The position numbers and the translations under genes were made by a program. Of a stretch of DNA of 43,023 bases, positions 28,676 to 39,073 are shown piece after piece (the stretch's first letter is position 1; the number at the start of each line of letters is the position of its first letter). The stretch is from Gemmatimonadota bacterium (GTDB lineage: Bacteria > Gemmatimonadota > Gemmatimonadetes > Longimicrobiales > Gaopeijiaceae), in the NCBI GenBank assembly GCA_022822445.1, contig JAJEBR010000096.1:1-43023 (forward strand), read 5' to 3'. The notes under the pieces are model-generated. The model was not told the DNA's origin and searched no databases. It saw nothing but the letters and a program-made list of their open reading frames with translations.

Positions 28676-29994
28676 TGGAAGGCATCCTCGCTCCGCTGAT
28701 GTTCGTGGTGGTCTTCGCCATCATCTTCAGCGGCTATCCCGTTGCGTTCGCCCTCGGGGGCGCGTCGCTCGTCTTCGCCTTCATCGGCGTCGAGCTGGGG
28801 ATCTTCGACTGGAACCTGCTCTACGCCATGCCGGAGCGGATCTTCGGGGTGATGTCGAACCAGGTGCTGCTGGCGGTGCCGTTCTTCATCTTCATGGGGC
28901 TGGTGCTGGAGAAGGCGAAGCTCGCGGAGGACCTGCTCACCACGATCGGGACGCTCTTCGGACACATGCGCGGGGGGCTGGCGCTGGGGGTGGTGGTCGT
29001 GGGGGCGATGCTGGCCGCGGCGACCGGGGTGGTGGGCGCGTCGGTGGTCGCGATGGGCAGCATCTCGCTTCCGGTCATGCTGCGCTACAAGTACTCGGCA
29101 CGGCTCTCGTCCGGGGTGATCCTGGCTTCGGGGACGCTGGGGCAGATCATCCCGCCGAGCATCGTGCTGGTGGTGCTGGCGGACCAGCTCGGCATCTCGG
29201 TGGGCGACCTCTTCATCGGCGGGCTCATCCCCGGGCTTACGCTGGCGGCGATGTACGGGATCTACGTGATGGTGGTGGCCGCGGTGAAGCCCGAGGCCGC
29301 GCCGGCGCTCCCGGCCGAGATGACAGACATTCCCGCCAAGGAGCTCTTCAGGCGAGTGGTCGTGGTGCTGCTGCCGCCGCTGGCGCTGATCCTGATCGTG
29401 CTGGGGTCGATCTTCGCCGGGGTCGCGACGCCCACGGAGGCCGGTGCGATCGGCTCGGTCGGCGCGATCGGGCTCGCCTGGGCGCGGGGCCGCATGTCGT
29501 GGAACGTGGTGAGCGAAGCCTGCGTGGGCACCACCAAGCTGACCACCATGGTGATGTTCCTGCTGATCGGTTCGACCGCCTTCGCGCTCGTCTTCCGCGG
29601 CCTCTACGGGGACATCTGGATCGAGGACCTCCTGACCGGCCTGCCCGGCGGCAGGATCGGCCTCCTCCTCGTCGCCAACCTGACGATCTTCATCCTCGGG
29701 TTCTTCCTGGACTTCTTCGAGATCGCCTTCATCATCATCCCGCTGCTGGTCCCCGCGGCGTCGCTCCTCGGGATCGACCTGGTCTGGTTCGGCGTCATGA
29801 TCGGGATGAACCTGCAGACCTCGTTCCTGACGCCACCCTTCGGCTTCGCCCTCTTCTACCTGCGGGGTGTCGCCCCCCCGGAGGTGAAGACGACCGACCT
29901 CTACCGGGCGGTGATCCCCTTCATTGTCATCCAGCTGATCGGGCTGCTGCTGATCATCCAGTGGCCGGCGCTGGTGACGGGGCTGGTGCGGTAG
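28675..29994 (+). CDS. dctM: TRAP transporter large permease (DctM)
   Basis: The 439-residue protein has about twelve membrane helices with the DctM motifs GYPVAFALGGAS, VPFFIFMGLVLEKAKLA, ATGVVGASVVAMGSISLPVML, SGTLGQIIPPSIVLVVLAD, and NLQTSFLTPPFGFALFYLRGVAP near the end. It is the ion-coupled transport channel of a tripartite TRAP system. Its ATG shares a base with the dctQ stop. Its binding protein dctP is not adjacent but on the opposite strand 1.3 kb away. The substrate class (dicarboxylate, keto acid or other) is not clear from this subunit. Confidence 0.93.
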   Translation: MEGILAPLMFVVVFAIIFSGYPVAFALGGASLVFAFIGVELGIFDWNLLYAMPERIFGVMSNQVLLAVPFFIFMGLVLEKAKLAEDLLTTIGTLFGHMRGGLALGVVVVGAMLAAATGVVGASVVAMGSISLPVMLRYKYSARLSSGVILASGTLGQIIPPSIVLVVLADQLGISVGDLFIGGLIPGLTLAAMYGIYVMVVAAVKPEAAPALPAEMTDIPAKELFRRVVVVLLPPLALILIVLGSIFAGVATPTEAGAIGSVGAIGLAWARGRMSWNVVSEACVGTTKLTTMVMFLLIGSTAFALVFRGLYGDIWIEDLLTGLPGGRIGLLLVANLTIFILGFFLDFFEIAFIIIPLLVPAASLLGIDLVWFGVMIGMNLQTSFLTPPFGFALFYLRGVAPPEVKTTDLYRAVIPFIVIQLIGLLLIIQWPALVTGLVR

Positions 29995-30027
29995 GGGGCC
30001 GACCGGCCAGGGTTAGCCCCCGGCGAT

Positions 30028-31194
30028 CTACAGGCCCGCCGCATCCTCCAGTCCCTGCTCCGGACTCAGACTCGGCAGGAAGTTGCCCACCGGAAGGCAC
30101 AACACCCCCCTCCGCACGAGCCGATGCTCTCCCCTGTACAGGAGAATCCGGCGTGCCTCCGGGTACTCGCCTCCGAAGGCGGCCAGCCCGCGGAGGTCGG
30201 CGGGACGGACGCGGGCCGAGTTCATGACGTCGAAGGCCCACAACCCCGGTGTCCCGTAGAGCACGAAGTCCACCTCGGCACCCCCGCGCGTGCGCCAGTA
30301 GTGGAGTCTCGCGTCGCTTCCCGAGTAGGCCAGCCAACCGCGCAGATGCTGGGCGACGAGACCCTCCAGGGCGGCTCCGTCCATCTCGGCGGGCCGGTCG
30401 AGAGGACCGGCGGGACGCAAGCTCCGAAAGACCCCGCAGTCGAAGTAGAAGAACCTGGGGTGTGACACCAGGCGACGCTTGGCGCGTCGGGTGAAGACGG
30501 GCAGCCGGAAGGCGAGCAACAGGTCTTCGAGCAGTTCCAGGTAGCCCGCGACGGTGCTGCGGCTCGTCTCGCATTCGCGGGCGACCTCGCTGACGTTGAG
30601 GGTCGCCGCGTGCGAGAAGGCCACCGCCTCGAGGAACCGGGAGAAGCTGCCGACATCGCGGGCCAACCCCTCCGCCCGGACTTCCTGCTCGACGTAGAGC
30701 GCTGCATAGGCGGCCAGCGCGGACTTCGGATCGTCGGAGTCCACCACGGTGGGGACGGTGCCAAGGCGAAGGCTCGCGCCCAGCTCGAAACGGCTGCCCA
30801 GTTCGCCCGCCATGAAGGGATGCATGGTGTGCAGAGCGGCCCGCCCCGCGAGCAGGTTCACGCCGCCGCGGCGGAGCTTGCGCGCGCTGGAGCCGGTGAG
30901 GACGAATCGATGTCCGCGGCCGGACTGCATGAGACTGTGAACGACGTTGAGAAGCTCGGGGACCCGTTGGACTTCGTCGATGACCACATGACTGCCCGCC
31001 GGAGCACCGCGCACCCGTTCCGCCAGTCGCTCCGGGCGGGCGGACAGTCTCCGATACTCTTCCGATTTCAGCAGGTCCACCACGAGCGCACCGGGGAGCA
31101 TCGAGCGCACCCAGGTGGTCTTCCCCGTCCCTCTGGGGCCGAAGAGGAAGAAGCTTCCCCGCGGAAGCGTGAGAAATCGCGGCAGAGTCGTCAT
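30028..31194 (-). CDS. AAA ATPase with DUF4143 domain
   Basis: The product is 388 residues from the ATG at 31194; a TTG at 31206 is also possible. Walker A is GPRGTGKTT at 19-27 and Walker B VVIDEVQRVPE near 70-80, then a TGSSARKL sensor. A DUF4143 domain follows, with a winged-helix part (NVSEVARECETSRSTVAGYLELLED) and a PD-(D/E)XK-like C-terminal fold (YWRTRGGAEVDFVL). The cellular role of the family is not established; members are common in accessory regions. It lies between the two halves of the TRAP system on the minus strand. Confidence 0.85.
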   Translation of the reverse strand: MTTLPRFLTLPRGSFFLFGPRGTGKTTWVRSMLPGALVVDLLKSEEYRRLSARPERLAERVRGAPAGSHVVIDEVQRVPELLNVVHSLMQSGRGHRFVLTGSSARKLRRGGVNLLAGRAALHTMHPFMAGELGSRFELGASLRLGTVPTVVDSDDPKSALAAYAALYVEQEVRAEGLARDVGSFSRFLEAVAFSHAATLNVSEVARECETSRSTVAGYLELLEDLLLAFRLPVFTRRAKRRLVSHPRFFYFDCGVFRSLRPAGPLDRPAEMDGAALEGLVAQHLRGWLAYSGSDARLHYWRTRGGAEVDFVLYGTPGLWAFDVMNSARVRPADLRGLAAFGGEYPEARRILLYRGEHRLVRRGVLCLPVGNFLPSLSPEQGLEDAAGL

Positions 31195-31318
31195 AATGAC
31201 AGGCAAAATGACGAAAGCGCTGTTATTCTGTCAATCTGGAAGGCCAACGGTGCTCAGGCGCGCTGTCCTCGTGTCCGCGGCTGTCCCACGCCCGCCGCAG
31301 TCGTTGTGCCCGCCGCCC

Positions 31319-32524
31319 CTACAGCGCGAAGGCGAACCCCGCGTACCTCAGCTCGGCCGTGCCGAACCAGCGATAGGACGCCTCCTTGAAGCTGCGCCAG
31401 TGGTCGTAGACCTGGCGGTACTGGGCGTCGGCGGCGGCGTTCTCCTCCAGGATCTCGCCGATCGTGGCGCGCGCGGCGTCCATGATCTCGTTCGAGAAGG
31501 GGCGCAGCTGTGTGCCGCCGGCCACCAGGCGCTGCAGCGCGGCTGGGTTCTTCTCATCGTATCTGAGGAGCATGCGCCGCGCGGACACCTGCGCGGCCAC
31601 CTCCAGGACGGCCTTGTAGTCCGCGGACAGGCCGTCCCACTCGGCCCGGTTGACCTGGAAGGACGCGGAAGCCGACGGCTCCCACCAGCCCGGGTAGTAG
31701 TAGTAGTCGGCCGCCTGGTGGAGGCCCAGCCTCTCGTCGTCGTAGGGTCCCACCCACTCGGTGGCGTCGATGGCGCCCCGCTCCAGGGCCTGGTAGATCT
31801 CGCCTCCGGCAAGGACCTGCACGGTCACTCCCATCCGGTCCATGACGTCGCCGCCCAGCCCGGGGATCCGCATCTTGAGGCCGCGCAGGTCCTCCGGCGA
31901 GTTGACCTCCCGGCGGAACCACCCGCCCATCTGCGCACCGGTGTTCCCGCCCGGGAACGTGATGATGCCGAAGTCGGCGAAGACGCCGTGGACCACGTCG
32001 AGTCCGCCGCCCTCGTTGAGCCACGCGTCCTGCTGGCGCGCGGTCATCCCGAAGGGGACCCCGGCGTCGAAGGCCAGCGCCTGGTTCTTGCCCGTGTAGT
32101 AGTAGCTCGTGCTGTGCCCGCACTGCACGGTGCCCTGCTGAACGGCGTCCATGACCTGGAGTCCCGGAACCAGTTCGCCCGCCGGGTAGGCGCGGATCTC
32201 GAAGCGGCCCCCGGTCAGGGAGGCGGTGATCTCGCCGATCATCTCGGAGGACCCGTAGATGGTGTCGAGGCTGCGGGGGAAGCTCGAAGCGCAGCGCCAC
32301 CGGATGCGCTGGCCGGTCTGGACGGCGGGGGCGCCCTCGAGGGTCCCGCCGTCCTCGGCGGAGTCGCTGCCGCATGCGGCCAGGAGGCCGGCGCCCGCCG
32401 CGCCTGCCGCCGCGTGGGTGAGGAAGCTGCGCCGGTTGAGGGGATCGGGGGTGGGTGTGGACGGAGAGTCTTCGCCGCGGGTGGTGGTGGTGGGCGGGAT
32501 CTTCTTGTCGGGCTTGGTGGTCAT
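31319..32524 (-). CDS. dctP: TRAP transporter substrate-binding protein (DctP), Tat-exported lipoprotein
   Basis: The 401-residue protein opens with a Tat signal, NRRSFLTHAAAGAAGAGLLAACG, whose Cys gives a lipobox, so it is likely exported folded and lipid-anchored. The mature part has the DctP pattern: IRWRCASSFPRSLDTIYG, EIRAYPAGELVPGLQVMDAVQQGTV, the ligand-binding Arg in LRGLKMRIPGLGG, and AIDATEWVGPYDDERLG, the latter typical of the keto-acid-binding TakP-like group. GGAAG stands eight bases before the ATG at 32524. It is separated from dctQM by an ATPase gene and is on the other strand, so the system is expressed from two promoters. Confidence 0.9.
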   Translation of the reverse strand: MTTKPDKKIPPTTTTRGEDSPSTPTPDPLNRRSFLTHAAAGAAGAGLLAACGSDSAEDGGTLEGAPAVQTGQRIRWRCASSFPRSLDTIYGSSEMIGEITASLTGGRFEIRAYPAGELVPGLQVMDAVQQGTVQCGHSTSYYYTGKNQALAFDAGVPFGMTARQQDAWLNEGGGLDVVHGVFADFGIITFPGGNTGAQMGGWFRREVNSPEDLRGLKMRIPGLGGDVMDRMGVTVQVLAGGEIYQALERGAIDATEWVGPYDDERLGLHQAADYYYYPGWWEPSASASFQVNRAEWDGLSADYKAVLEVAAQVSARRMLLRYDEKNPAALQRLVAGGTQLRPFSNEIMDAARATIGEILEENAAADAQYRQVYDHWRSFKEASYRWFGTAELRYAGFAFAL

Positions 32525-32711
32525 CTGTGTGCTTCCCAGAGGTTGTGGGGCTTGCCCGGGCCGCGACGCGGGCCGGTGTGGGTGACGGTGTAGAGTAGCA
32601 CGGGGGCGGGGTGCGGGGCGAGTGGGGACCGGCCGCGCTTCCGGCCTCAGAGGCCCGGCATCGGAGGCGCCGGTCTGCGGAGGCGCCGGTCCGCGGAGGG
32701 CCCCTGAAACA
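32525..32711. repeat. intergenic stretch with 16-bp tandem duplication
   Basis: The 187 bases between the aldo/keto-reductase-like gene and dctP hold the unit CGGAGGCGCCGGTC twice in a row (about 32664-32693), followed by a third partial copy. Within the unit, GGCGCC is self-complementary. I see no gene. Confidence 0.35.
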
Positions 32712-33668
32712 TCAGAAGTCGCGAACCAGCTCCCGCATGCGCCGTTTCATCGCCTCGTCGGGCAGACGGCCGTACGCGGCCTGGATGTTCTCCTCCATGT
32801 GTTCCGGATTCGTCGTCTCGGTGAGCGCGCAGGTCACGGCCGGGTGGGCCAGGATGTACTTGAGCGAGAAGTGCGCCCAGCTCGCGCAGTCGAACTCGGA
32901 TGCCCACTCCGGCAGCGTCCGCCCGCTCACGCGCCCGAAGTAGCTGCCGTTCATGAACGGACGGTTGATGAGGACGGCCATCCCGAGGTCCGCGGCGAGC
33001 GGCAGGAGGCGGTCCTCCGCCTGCGGCTCCATCACCGAGTAGTTGACCTGCACGAAGTCAAGGGGCGCTGCCCGCATGAACGCCTCGAAGCGGTCGTGCT
33101 GGCGGGTGCTGGACACCGTGACCCCGATGTACCGCGCCTCGCCCGACTCCTTCCAGCGGAGCACGTTGGGCCAGTGCGCGTCCAGATCGCGCATGCTCTC
33201 GACCTGGACAAGGTCCACCGTGCGGCTCCCGACAAGCTGCTGGTTCTGCCGCATCTGCCGGGCGCCCGCCGCCTCGCCGTCCGTGTTGATCTTCGTGGAG
33301 ACGAAGAGGCGGTCGCGGAACTCGGGCGCAGCGAGGACCTGGCCGAACTCGGCGTCGATCTCCGGCGTGCGCGGGGAGGTGTCGACGACGCGCCCGCCAT
33401 GCTCGAGAAGTGCCCGGATCACGGCCGCGACGGGGTCGGTGCCCGCGGTGGGGATCTCGAGGACGGGCTTGGACGAGCCGAGGCCGACGATGGGCAGGGT
33501 CTCGGTGGTGCCGGGGATGGGGCGGGTGGGGAGCTGCGCCTGGGCGCGGGCGCTGCCCAGGACCGCGCGGCGTTCGGCGAGCAGTGCGCGCGGGGTGGCC
33601 AGAACGGCTCCGAGGCCGGCCATCCGCGTCAGGAAGTCGCGGCGGGTTCTGTTTCTCGGGGTCGTCAT
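32712..33668 (-). CDS. Tat-exported aldo/keto-reductase-fold protein, catalytic residues missing
   Basis: The ATG at 33668 follows GGAGGAGG by about five bases. The product is 318 residues. RTRRDFLTRMAGLGAVLA is a Tat signal. The barrel is AKR-like: VVDTSP, FVSTKIN, GEARYIGVTVSS, FVQVNYSVMEPQAEDRLLPLA, VLINRPF and TNPEHMEENIQ. The family needs Asp, Tyr, Lys and His. Asp (VDTS) and Lys (STKIN) remain, but the Tyr of DTSPxYG is lost (DTSPRTPEID) and the His of QxHN is replaced (VQVESM). It may be a binding protein or a pseudoenzyme rather than an oxidoreductase. It is divergent from parD. Confidence 0.8.
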   Translation of the reverse strand: MTTPRNRTRRDFLTRMAGLGAVLATPRALLAERRAVLGSARAQAQLPTRPIPGTTETLPIVGLGSSKPVLEIPTAGTDPVAAVIRALLEHGGRVVDTSPRTPEIDAEFGQVLAAPEFRDRLFVSTKINTDGEAAGARQMRQNQQLVGSRTVDLVQVESMRDLDAHWPNVLRWKESGEARYIGVTVSSTRQHDRFEAFMRAAPLDFVQVNYSVMEPQAEDRLLPLAADLGMAVLINRPFMNGSYFGRVSGRTLPEWASEFDCASWAHFSLKYILAHPAVTCALTETTNPEHMEENIQAAYGRLPDEAMKRRMRELVRDF

Positions 33669-33863
33669 GGTGTCCTCCTCCTTTTTCACCGTCCGCCTGG
33701 CCGCATGATGGTGTCCGTCAGCGGCCCGATCTCCGCGACCGGCAGCGCCGAGATCCTGTCGTCAAGAACGTATCCTTCGTCCCCCGGATACACGACCCAT
33801 GATGATGGTGCAACCCCCAGTCCCGCCCGTTGCCATTCCTGCCAACGCCGCTACTCTTGGGAC

Positions 33864-34103
33864 ATGAACACCATGAGAATCTCGCTCCCCGCCGCTCTCA
33901 AGTCCTTTTTCGACGAGCAGGTCACGGACCGCGGCTACGGCAGTTGCAGCGCCTACATCCGCGAGCTGATTCGCCACGATCAGGATCGCCAACAACTGCG
34001 AACTCTCCTGCTGGAGGGCGGTGAATCCGCTCCTGCCGCCACTGCCGATGCGGCCTACTTCGAGGCGCTGCGCGCCGGAGTGCGCGGATCCAGGGAGGAG
34101 TGA
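33864..34103 (+). CDS. parD: ParD-family antitoxin
   Basis: The product is 79 residues. The N-terminal ribbon-helix-helix reads MNTMRISLPAALKSFFDEQV, followed by GYGSCSAYIRELIRHDQDRQQLRTLLLEG, the standard ParD sequence that dimerises on DNA and wraps the toxin with its C terminus. A second ATG lies at 33873. It overlaps parE by four bases (GTGA), the usual coupling of parDE, and probably represses its own promoter with ParE. Confidence 0.88.
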   Translation: MNTMRISLPAALKSFFDEQVTDRGYGSCSAYIRELIRHDQDRQQLRTLLLEGGESAPAATADAAYFEALRAGVRGSREE

Positions 34104-34424
34104 CGCCGGAATCCGTGGTCTTGAGGGCAGCGGCCCGACGCGACGTGGAAGAAGCGACCGCCCATTATCTGGACGAAGCCGGACCACAGGTCGCACTCGA
34201 CTTCATCGACGCGCTTCAGGACGCGCTACGGCACATTTCCGACAACCCGCAATCGGGATCGCCGCGCTACGGCCACGAGGTGAGTGAACCTTCCCGGTCT
34301 CCGCTCATGGCCGCTCAAGGGCTTCCCGCGGCTGGTCTTCTACATGATTGGTCGCGGCCAGATTGACGTCTGGCGGGTCCTGCACAGCCGACGCCACATT
34401 CCGGATTGGTTGCGGGAGTCCTGA
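34100..34424 (+). pseudogene. parE: ParE-family toxin, frame broken
   Basis: The first part reads VVLRAAARRDVEEATAHYLDEAG...NPQSGSPRYGHEV, the ParE N-terminal half. The frame then runs into unrelated residues. In the next frame the sequence continues exactly as the family does: NLPGLRSWPLKGFPRLVFYM, then IDVWRVLHSRRHIPDWL, and stops at 34422-34424. At the joint, GTGAGTGA (34280-34287) is a tandem duplication of GTGA; removing one copy restores one open frame. The total length is 3n+1. The intact toxin would inhibit DNA gyrase. The break may be selected loss of toxicity or a sequence error. Confidence 0.85.
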
Positions 34425-34688
34425 GTTACAACTGCGGGATTTGCAACCACCGTCACCCACCTAAGTGTGTCGAGAATGTAAAGCGCACAGGACAACATGT
34501 CATGTTTTCTTTACATTCCTGTGTAGAATCCTTGCGAATCCGCGATCCAGGTTGCGATTTTCGAGGAATATGGCGCCGAAAGCAGCTGGCCAAATCGGAT
34601 GAAGGGGGTCAGTCATTCGAAGCCAGCCTCTCCCAGGTACCTCGGACCGCTCAACTTCCGCGGTTGCGGCTCCGCGATCCCACCATGG
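34425..34688. other. intergenic stretch with element D and no recognisable gene
   Basis: These 264 bases, more AT-rich than the flanks, separate parE from the end of abiEii. They hold the 39-bp element D. An ATG at 34502, inside the second dyad, opens an unbroken plus-strand frame of about 100 codons that runs into abiEii antisense; its composition and sequence are not protein-like, so I do not call it a gene. Confidence 0.4.
34477..34515. promoter_or_regulatory. 39-bp tandem dyad element, copy D
   Basis: Dyads TGTAAAGCGCACAGGACA (34477-34494) and TGTCATGTTTTCTTTACA (34498-34515) have the same 3-base spacing as the other copies. The outer arms GAATGTAAAG (34474-34483) and CTTTACATTC (34509-34518) also make one perfect 10-base inverted repeat across the whole element. 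No gene with a clear start lies next to it. The nearest genes are the broken parE upstream and the 3' end of abiEii downstream. Confidence 0.55.
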
Positions 34689-35630
34689 TCAATCCGCCCT
34701 CTTCACCCCGGTCAAAAGAGGCCTCCACGGCCCACCGGCAGGCCAATCCATGTCGAAGGCGACATCGCGCACCACGCTGGTCCACACAGGTTCGAGGAAG
34801 CTCCGTATGACCCCGCCCACGTGCGCCAGATTGTCAGGGCGGTACCCATGCACCACGACCCTGTCGAGGAACCTCTGCCATTGGACCTGACGCTCGGCAT
34901 CCAGATAGTACCCCGCCTGCAAGCCCGGAACCTCGTCGCTGGTGATCGCCCGTCTTTGCATCATCGTTCGGCGCACCGCCAATCTCAGAGTCGGACCATC
35001 AAACGAGAAGTCCTGGGCCAGTGCGCCGATATCCCAAACGTCCTTGATCCGGCTGTTCCGTCCGCCGAGCGTGACCATCGCCGAGAACTTCTCCGCGATG
35101 AGGGTTTCGCGGGGATACATCCAGAGCACCGGTCCGGGGTGGTTCAGAAGCGTCGGGTACTCGCGGCGCTCGGGATCTGGTGTGACGACATCGCCGAACC
35201 CGATGTCCACCTGGAGCGGAAGTCTGATGTTGCCTAGCCTGCCTGCCAGCTTGCACCTTATGGCCCGCTTCCCCTCAACCGGCATTTCGGCTATCCGGAT
35301 ACGCGTCGGGTCGAATGACACGCCGTCTTCTGGACACGGAACCGCGCAAATCAGCTTGACCGCTTGACCGACCGCTTCGGCCATGGTGGGATCCGTCCCC
35401 AGCAAGTCGATGTCCTGTGTACCCCGGAAGATGTCACCGCTCCAGACCAGGAACATCGACGCACCCTTCAGTACGAACCGGTCGGACACGGCCGATGCGC
35501 CCAGCCGATAAAGAAAGCGTTCGGCCACATACCTCTGAAGGATGAGGTTGAAGTCGTCACCTGGCCTCCGCATCTGCTTCAGGCGCGCATGCACGGACGC
35601 CACTACGTTTCGAATACCCGTTCGGGCCAT
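34689..35630 (-). CDS. abiEii: AbiEii-family nucleotidyltransferase toxin
   Basis: The product is 313 residues. Nucleotidyltransferase motifs are FVLKGASMFLVW (K55-G56), RGTQDIDLLG with D73 and D75, a later acidic motif near VDIGFGDVV, and IAEKFSAMV with its Lys, matching the AbiEii/DUF1814 toxin family. Related enzymes block growth by modifying tRNA ends, giving abortive phage defence. The ATG at 35630 is one base after the AbiEi stop. The gene is intact and full length. Base composition is more AT-rich than the housekeeping part, consistent with transfer. Confidence 0.88.
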   Translation of the reverse strand: MARTGIRNVVASVHARLKQMRRPGDDFNLILQRYVAERFLYRLGASAVSDRFVLKGASMFLVWSGDIFRGTQDIDLLGTDPTMAEAVGQAVKLICAVPCPEDGVSFDPTRIRIAEMPVEGKRAIRCKLAGRLGNIRLPLQVDIGFGDVVTPDPERREYPTLLNHPGPVLWMYPRETLIAEKFSAMVTLGGRNSRIKDVWDIGALAQDFSFDGPTLRLAVRRTMMQRRAITSDEVPGLQAGYYLDAERQVQWQRFLDRVVVHGYRPDNLAHVGGVIRSFLEPVWTSVVRDVAFDMDWPAGGPWRPLLTGVKRAD

Positions 35631-35631
35631 C

Positions 35632-36240
35632 TCAGTACGACCTCGCGTCCAGCGCTGGCCCGAGCAGGGACTTGGCTCGGCACGCGATTGCGGCTCGCCA
35701 GATCTCCGCCACCGATGCTCTGCCGTCGCGCAGCACGTCGTCGAGCGCTTCGTGCGCTATGTCGCGCCCGATCCGGTTGCGGAACCGGAAGCAGTCCACG
35801 ACCGTGCGCGCGGGGCTTGTGATGCGCGCCGGCACGCCTTCGAAATCGGTGTCCACCACACCATACCGGAGGGATGCCCCGGAGAAGCGCATCACGCGGG
35901 CGCTCGGTGTGGTCAGGATAGGGGTCCGGTTCCCCTGCGGGATGGCGATCCATACTTCGCGCGGAAGCTGGGTTCCGATCTCGTGCACCACCAGAGCGGT
36001 CAGCAGGCACACGATCGCGTCCGGCACGCGCGCGCAGACCGCCGCAATGGTGTGGAAGCGGGTCAAGTCGGCGTCGGTCCTGCGGTACAGCCCGCGCGCC
36101 TCCCGCTCAACGACACCGTCGGCCTCCAGTCTCCTCAGTTCCCTGTAGGTGATCCCCACCATCTCGGCGTCTCGGGGACGGAAGAACGAGCCGAGCCCCG
36201 CCTCGCGCAGCTGGTCTGGAGGGCGCGGTGCACCGGTCAT
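35632..36240 (-). CDS. abiEi: AbiEi-family antitoxin
   Basis: The product is 202 residues. The N-terminal winged helix (VGITYRELRRLEADGVVEREARGLYRR) binds DNA. The C-terminal AbiEi domain contains IVCLLTALVVHEIGTQLP, WIAIPQGNRTP, and ITSPARTVVDCFRFRNRIG. In type IV systems the antitoxin represses its operon and counteracts AbiEii without direct binding. Its start overlaps the stop of a 39-codon ORF as ATGA, and its stop is one base from abiEii, so all three are probably translated as a chain. Confidence 0.88.
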   Translation of the reverse strand: MTGAPRPPDQLREAGLGSFFRPRDAEMVGITYRELRRLEADGVVEREARGLYRRTDADLTRFHTIAAVCARVPDAIVCLLTALVVHEIGTQLPREVWIAIPQGNRTPILTTPSARVMRFSGASLRYGVVDTDFEGVPARITSPARTVVDCFRFRNRIGRDIAHEALDDVLRDGRASVAEIWRAAIACRAKSLLGPALDARSY

Positions 36241-36356
36241 CGAAATTCCGTCCCGACGTCATCGCGCAGTAGCTCCACGATCTCGCTCTCTATCTCCACA
36301 ATGTCCTCCTGTATCTGTTCCAGGTCGATGAAGCTGACAAGCTCGCTGTGTTTCAT
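36237..36356 (-). CDS. 39-residue acidic peptide coupled to abiEi
   Basis: An ATG at 36356 opens MKHSELVSFIDLEQIQEDIV, then EIESEIVELLRDDVGTEFR and a TGA that overlaps the abiEi ATG as ATGA. The peptide is strongly acidic and predicted helical (heptad-like I/V/L spacing). There is no strong ribosome site. The four-base overlap and codon quality suggest a real gene. It could be a leader that couples translation to abiEi, or an extra small component of the system. I know no named family for it. Confidence 0.45.
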   Translation of the reverse strand: MKHSELVSFIDLEQIQEDIVEIESEIVELLRDDVGTEFR

Positions 36357-36741
36357 GGGTCGGCAGGATGCGGTGAGGAGATGGCAGGCAGGAATGGAAC
36401 GTTGCCAAGTGCGTAGAAAATGTCAATACTTATCGGTTATTATATGCATTTTCACACAATCGGCATCGCTGGGTTACCCTTGTTGGCTGTCTACCACCCA
36501 GCTGGTTATGCCCTTCCGCGCCAACAGTCTGATGGTGAGCAGACCACCGTCGCACATTATGTCCACCGGGAAGACGTCAATAGCAGATTCGGCATTCCTG
36601 CAATGACAGAAACGGACGACTTACGATGGCAGGAATGGCATCAACGCGATGACAGCTTCGGACTGGCAGCGCTGGGCCTACAGCGTCGGGAACCCGTCCA
36701 CGTCCACAGCACGGGGCACGGCTCCGCCGGCAGACGCCCGA
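36357..36741. other. AT-rich intergenic stretch before the abiE genes
   Basis: These 385 bases include the lowest-GC patch of the window (about 36415-36460). On the minus strand TTGACA is at 36422-36427 and could be the -35 box for the abiE genes, though no good -10 is at 17 bases. A short minus-strand frame at about 36480-36620 (ending ...ARKGITSWVVDSQQG) looks protein-like but lacks a start and stops after about 40 codons; it may be the remnant of a gene I cannot identify. Confidence 0.35.
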
Positions 36742-38973
<2,232 letters not shown>

Positions 38974-39073
38974 CTATCGGGATCGTATCGGAAGTGGCAG
39001 GTCGGTCCCGGCCGCCGAACGATCCACGGGTTTCTGGCTTCGATCATATGCGGGCAATTCAATAGTTGCGCTT

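Noticed and set aside
31198-31220. another copy of the tandem dyad element upstream of the AAA/DUF4143 gene
   Set aside because: TGACAGG...ATGACGA departs from the half-site at several positions, and no second dyad lies at 21 bp.
32622-33863. long N-terminal extension of ParD
   Set aside because: The frame is open far upstream but is antisense to the aldo/keto-reductase-like gene; ParD homology begins at 33864.
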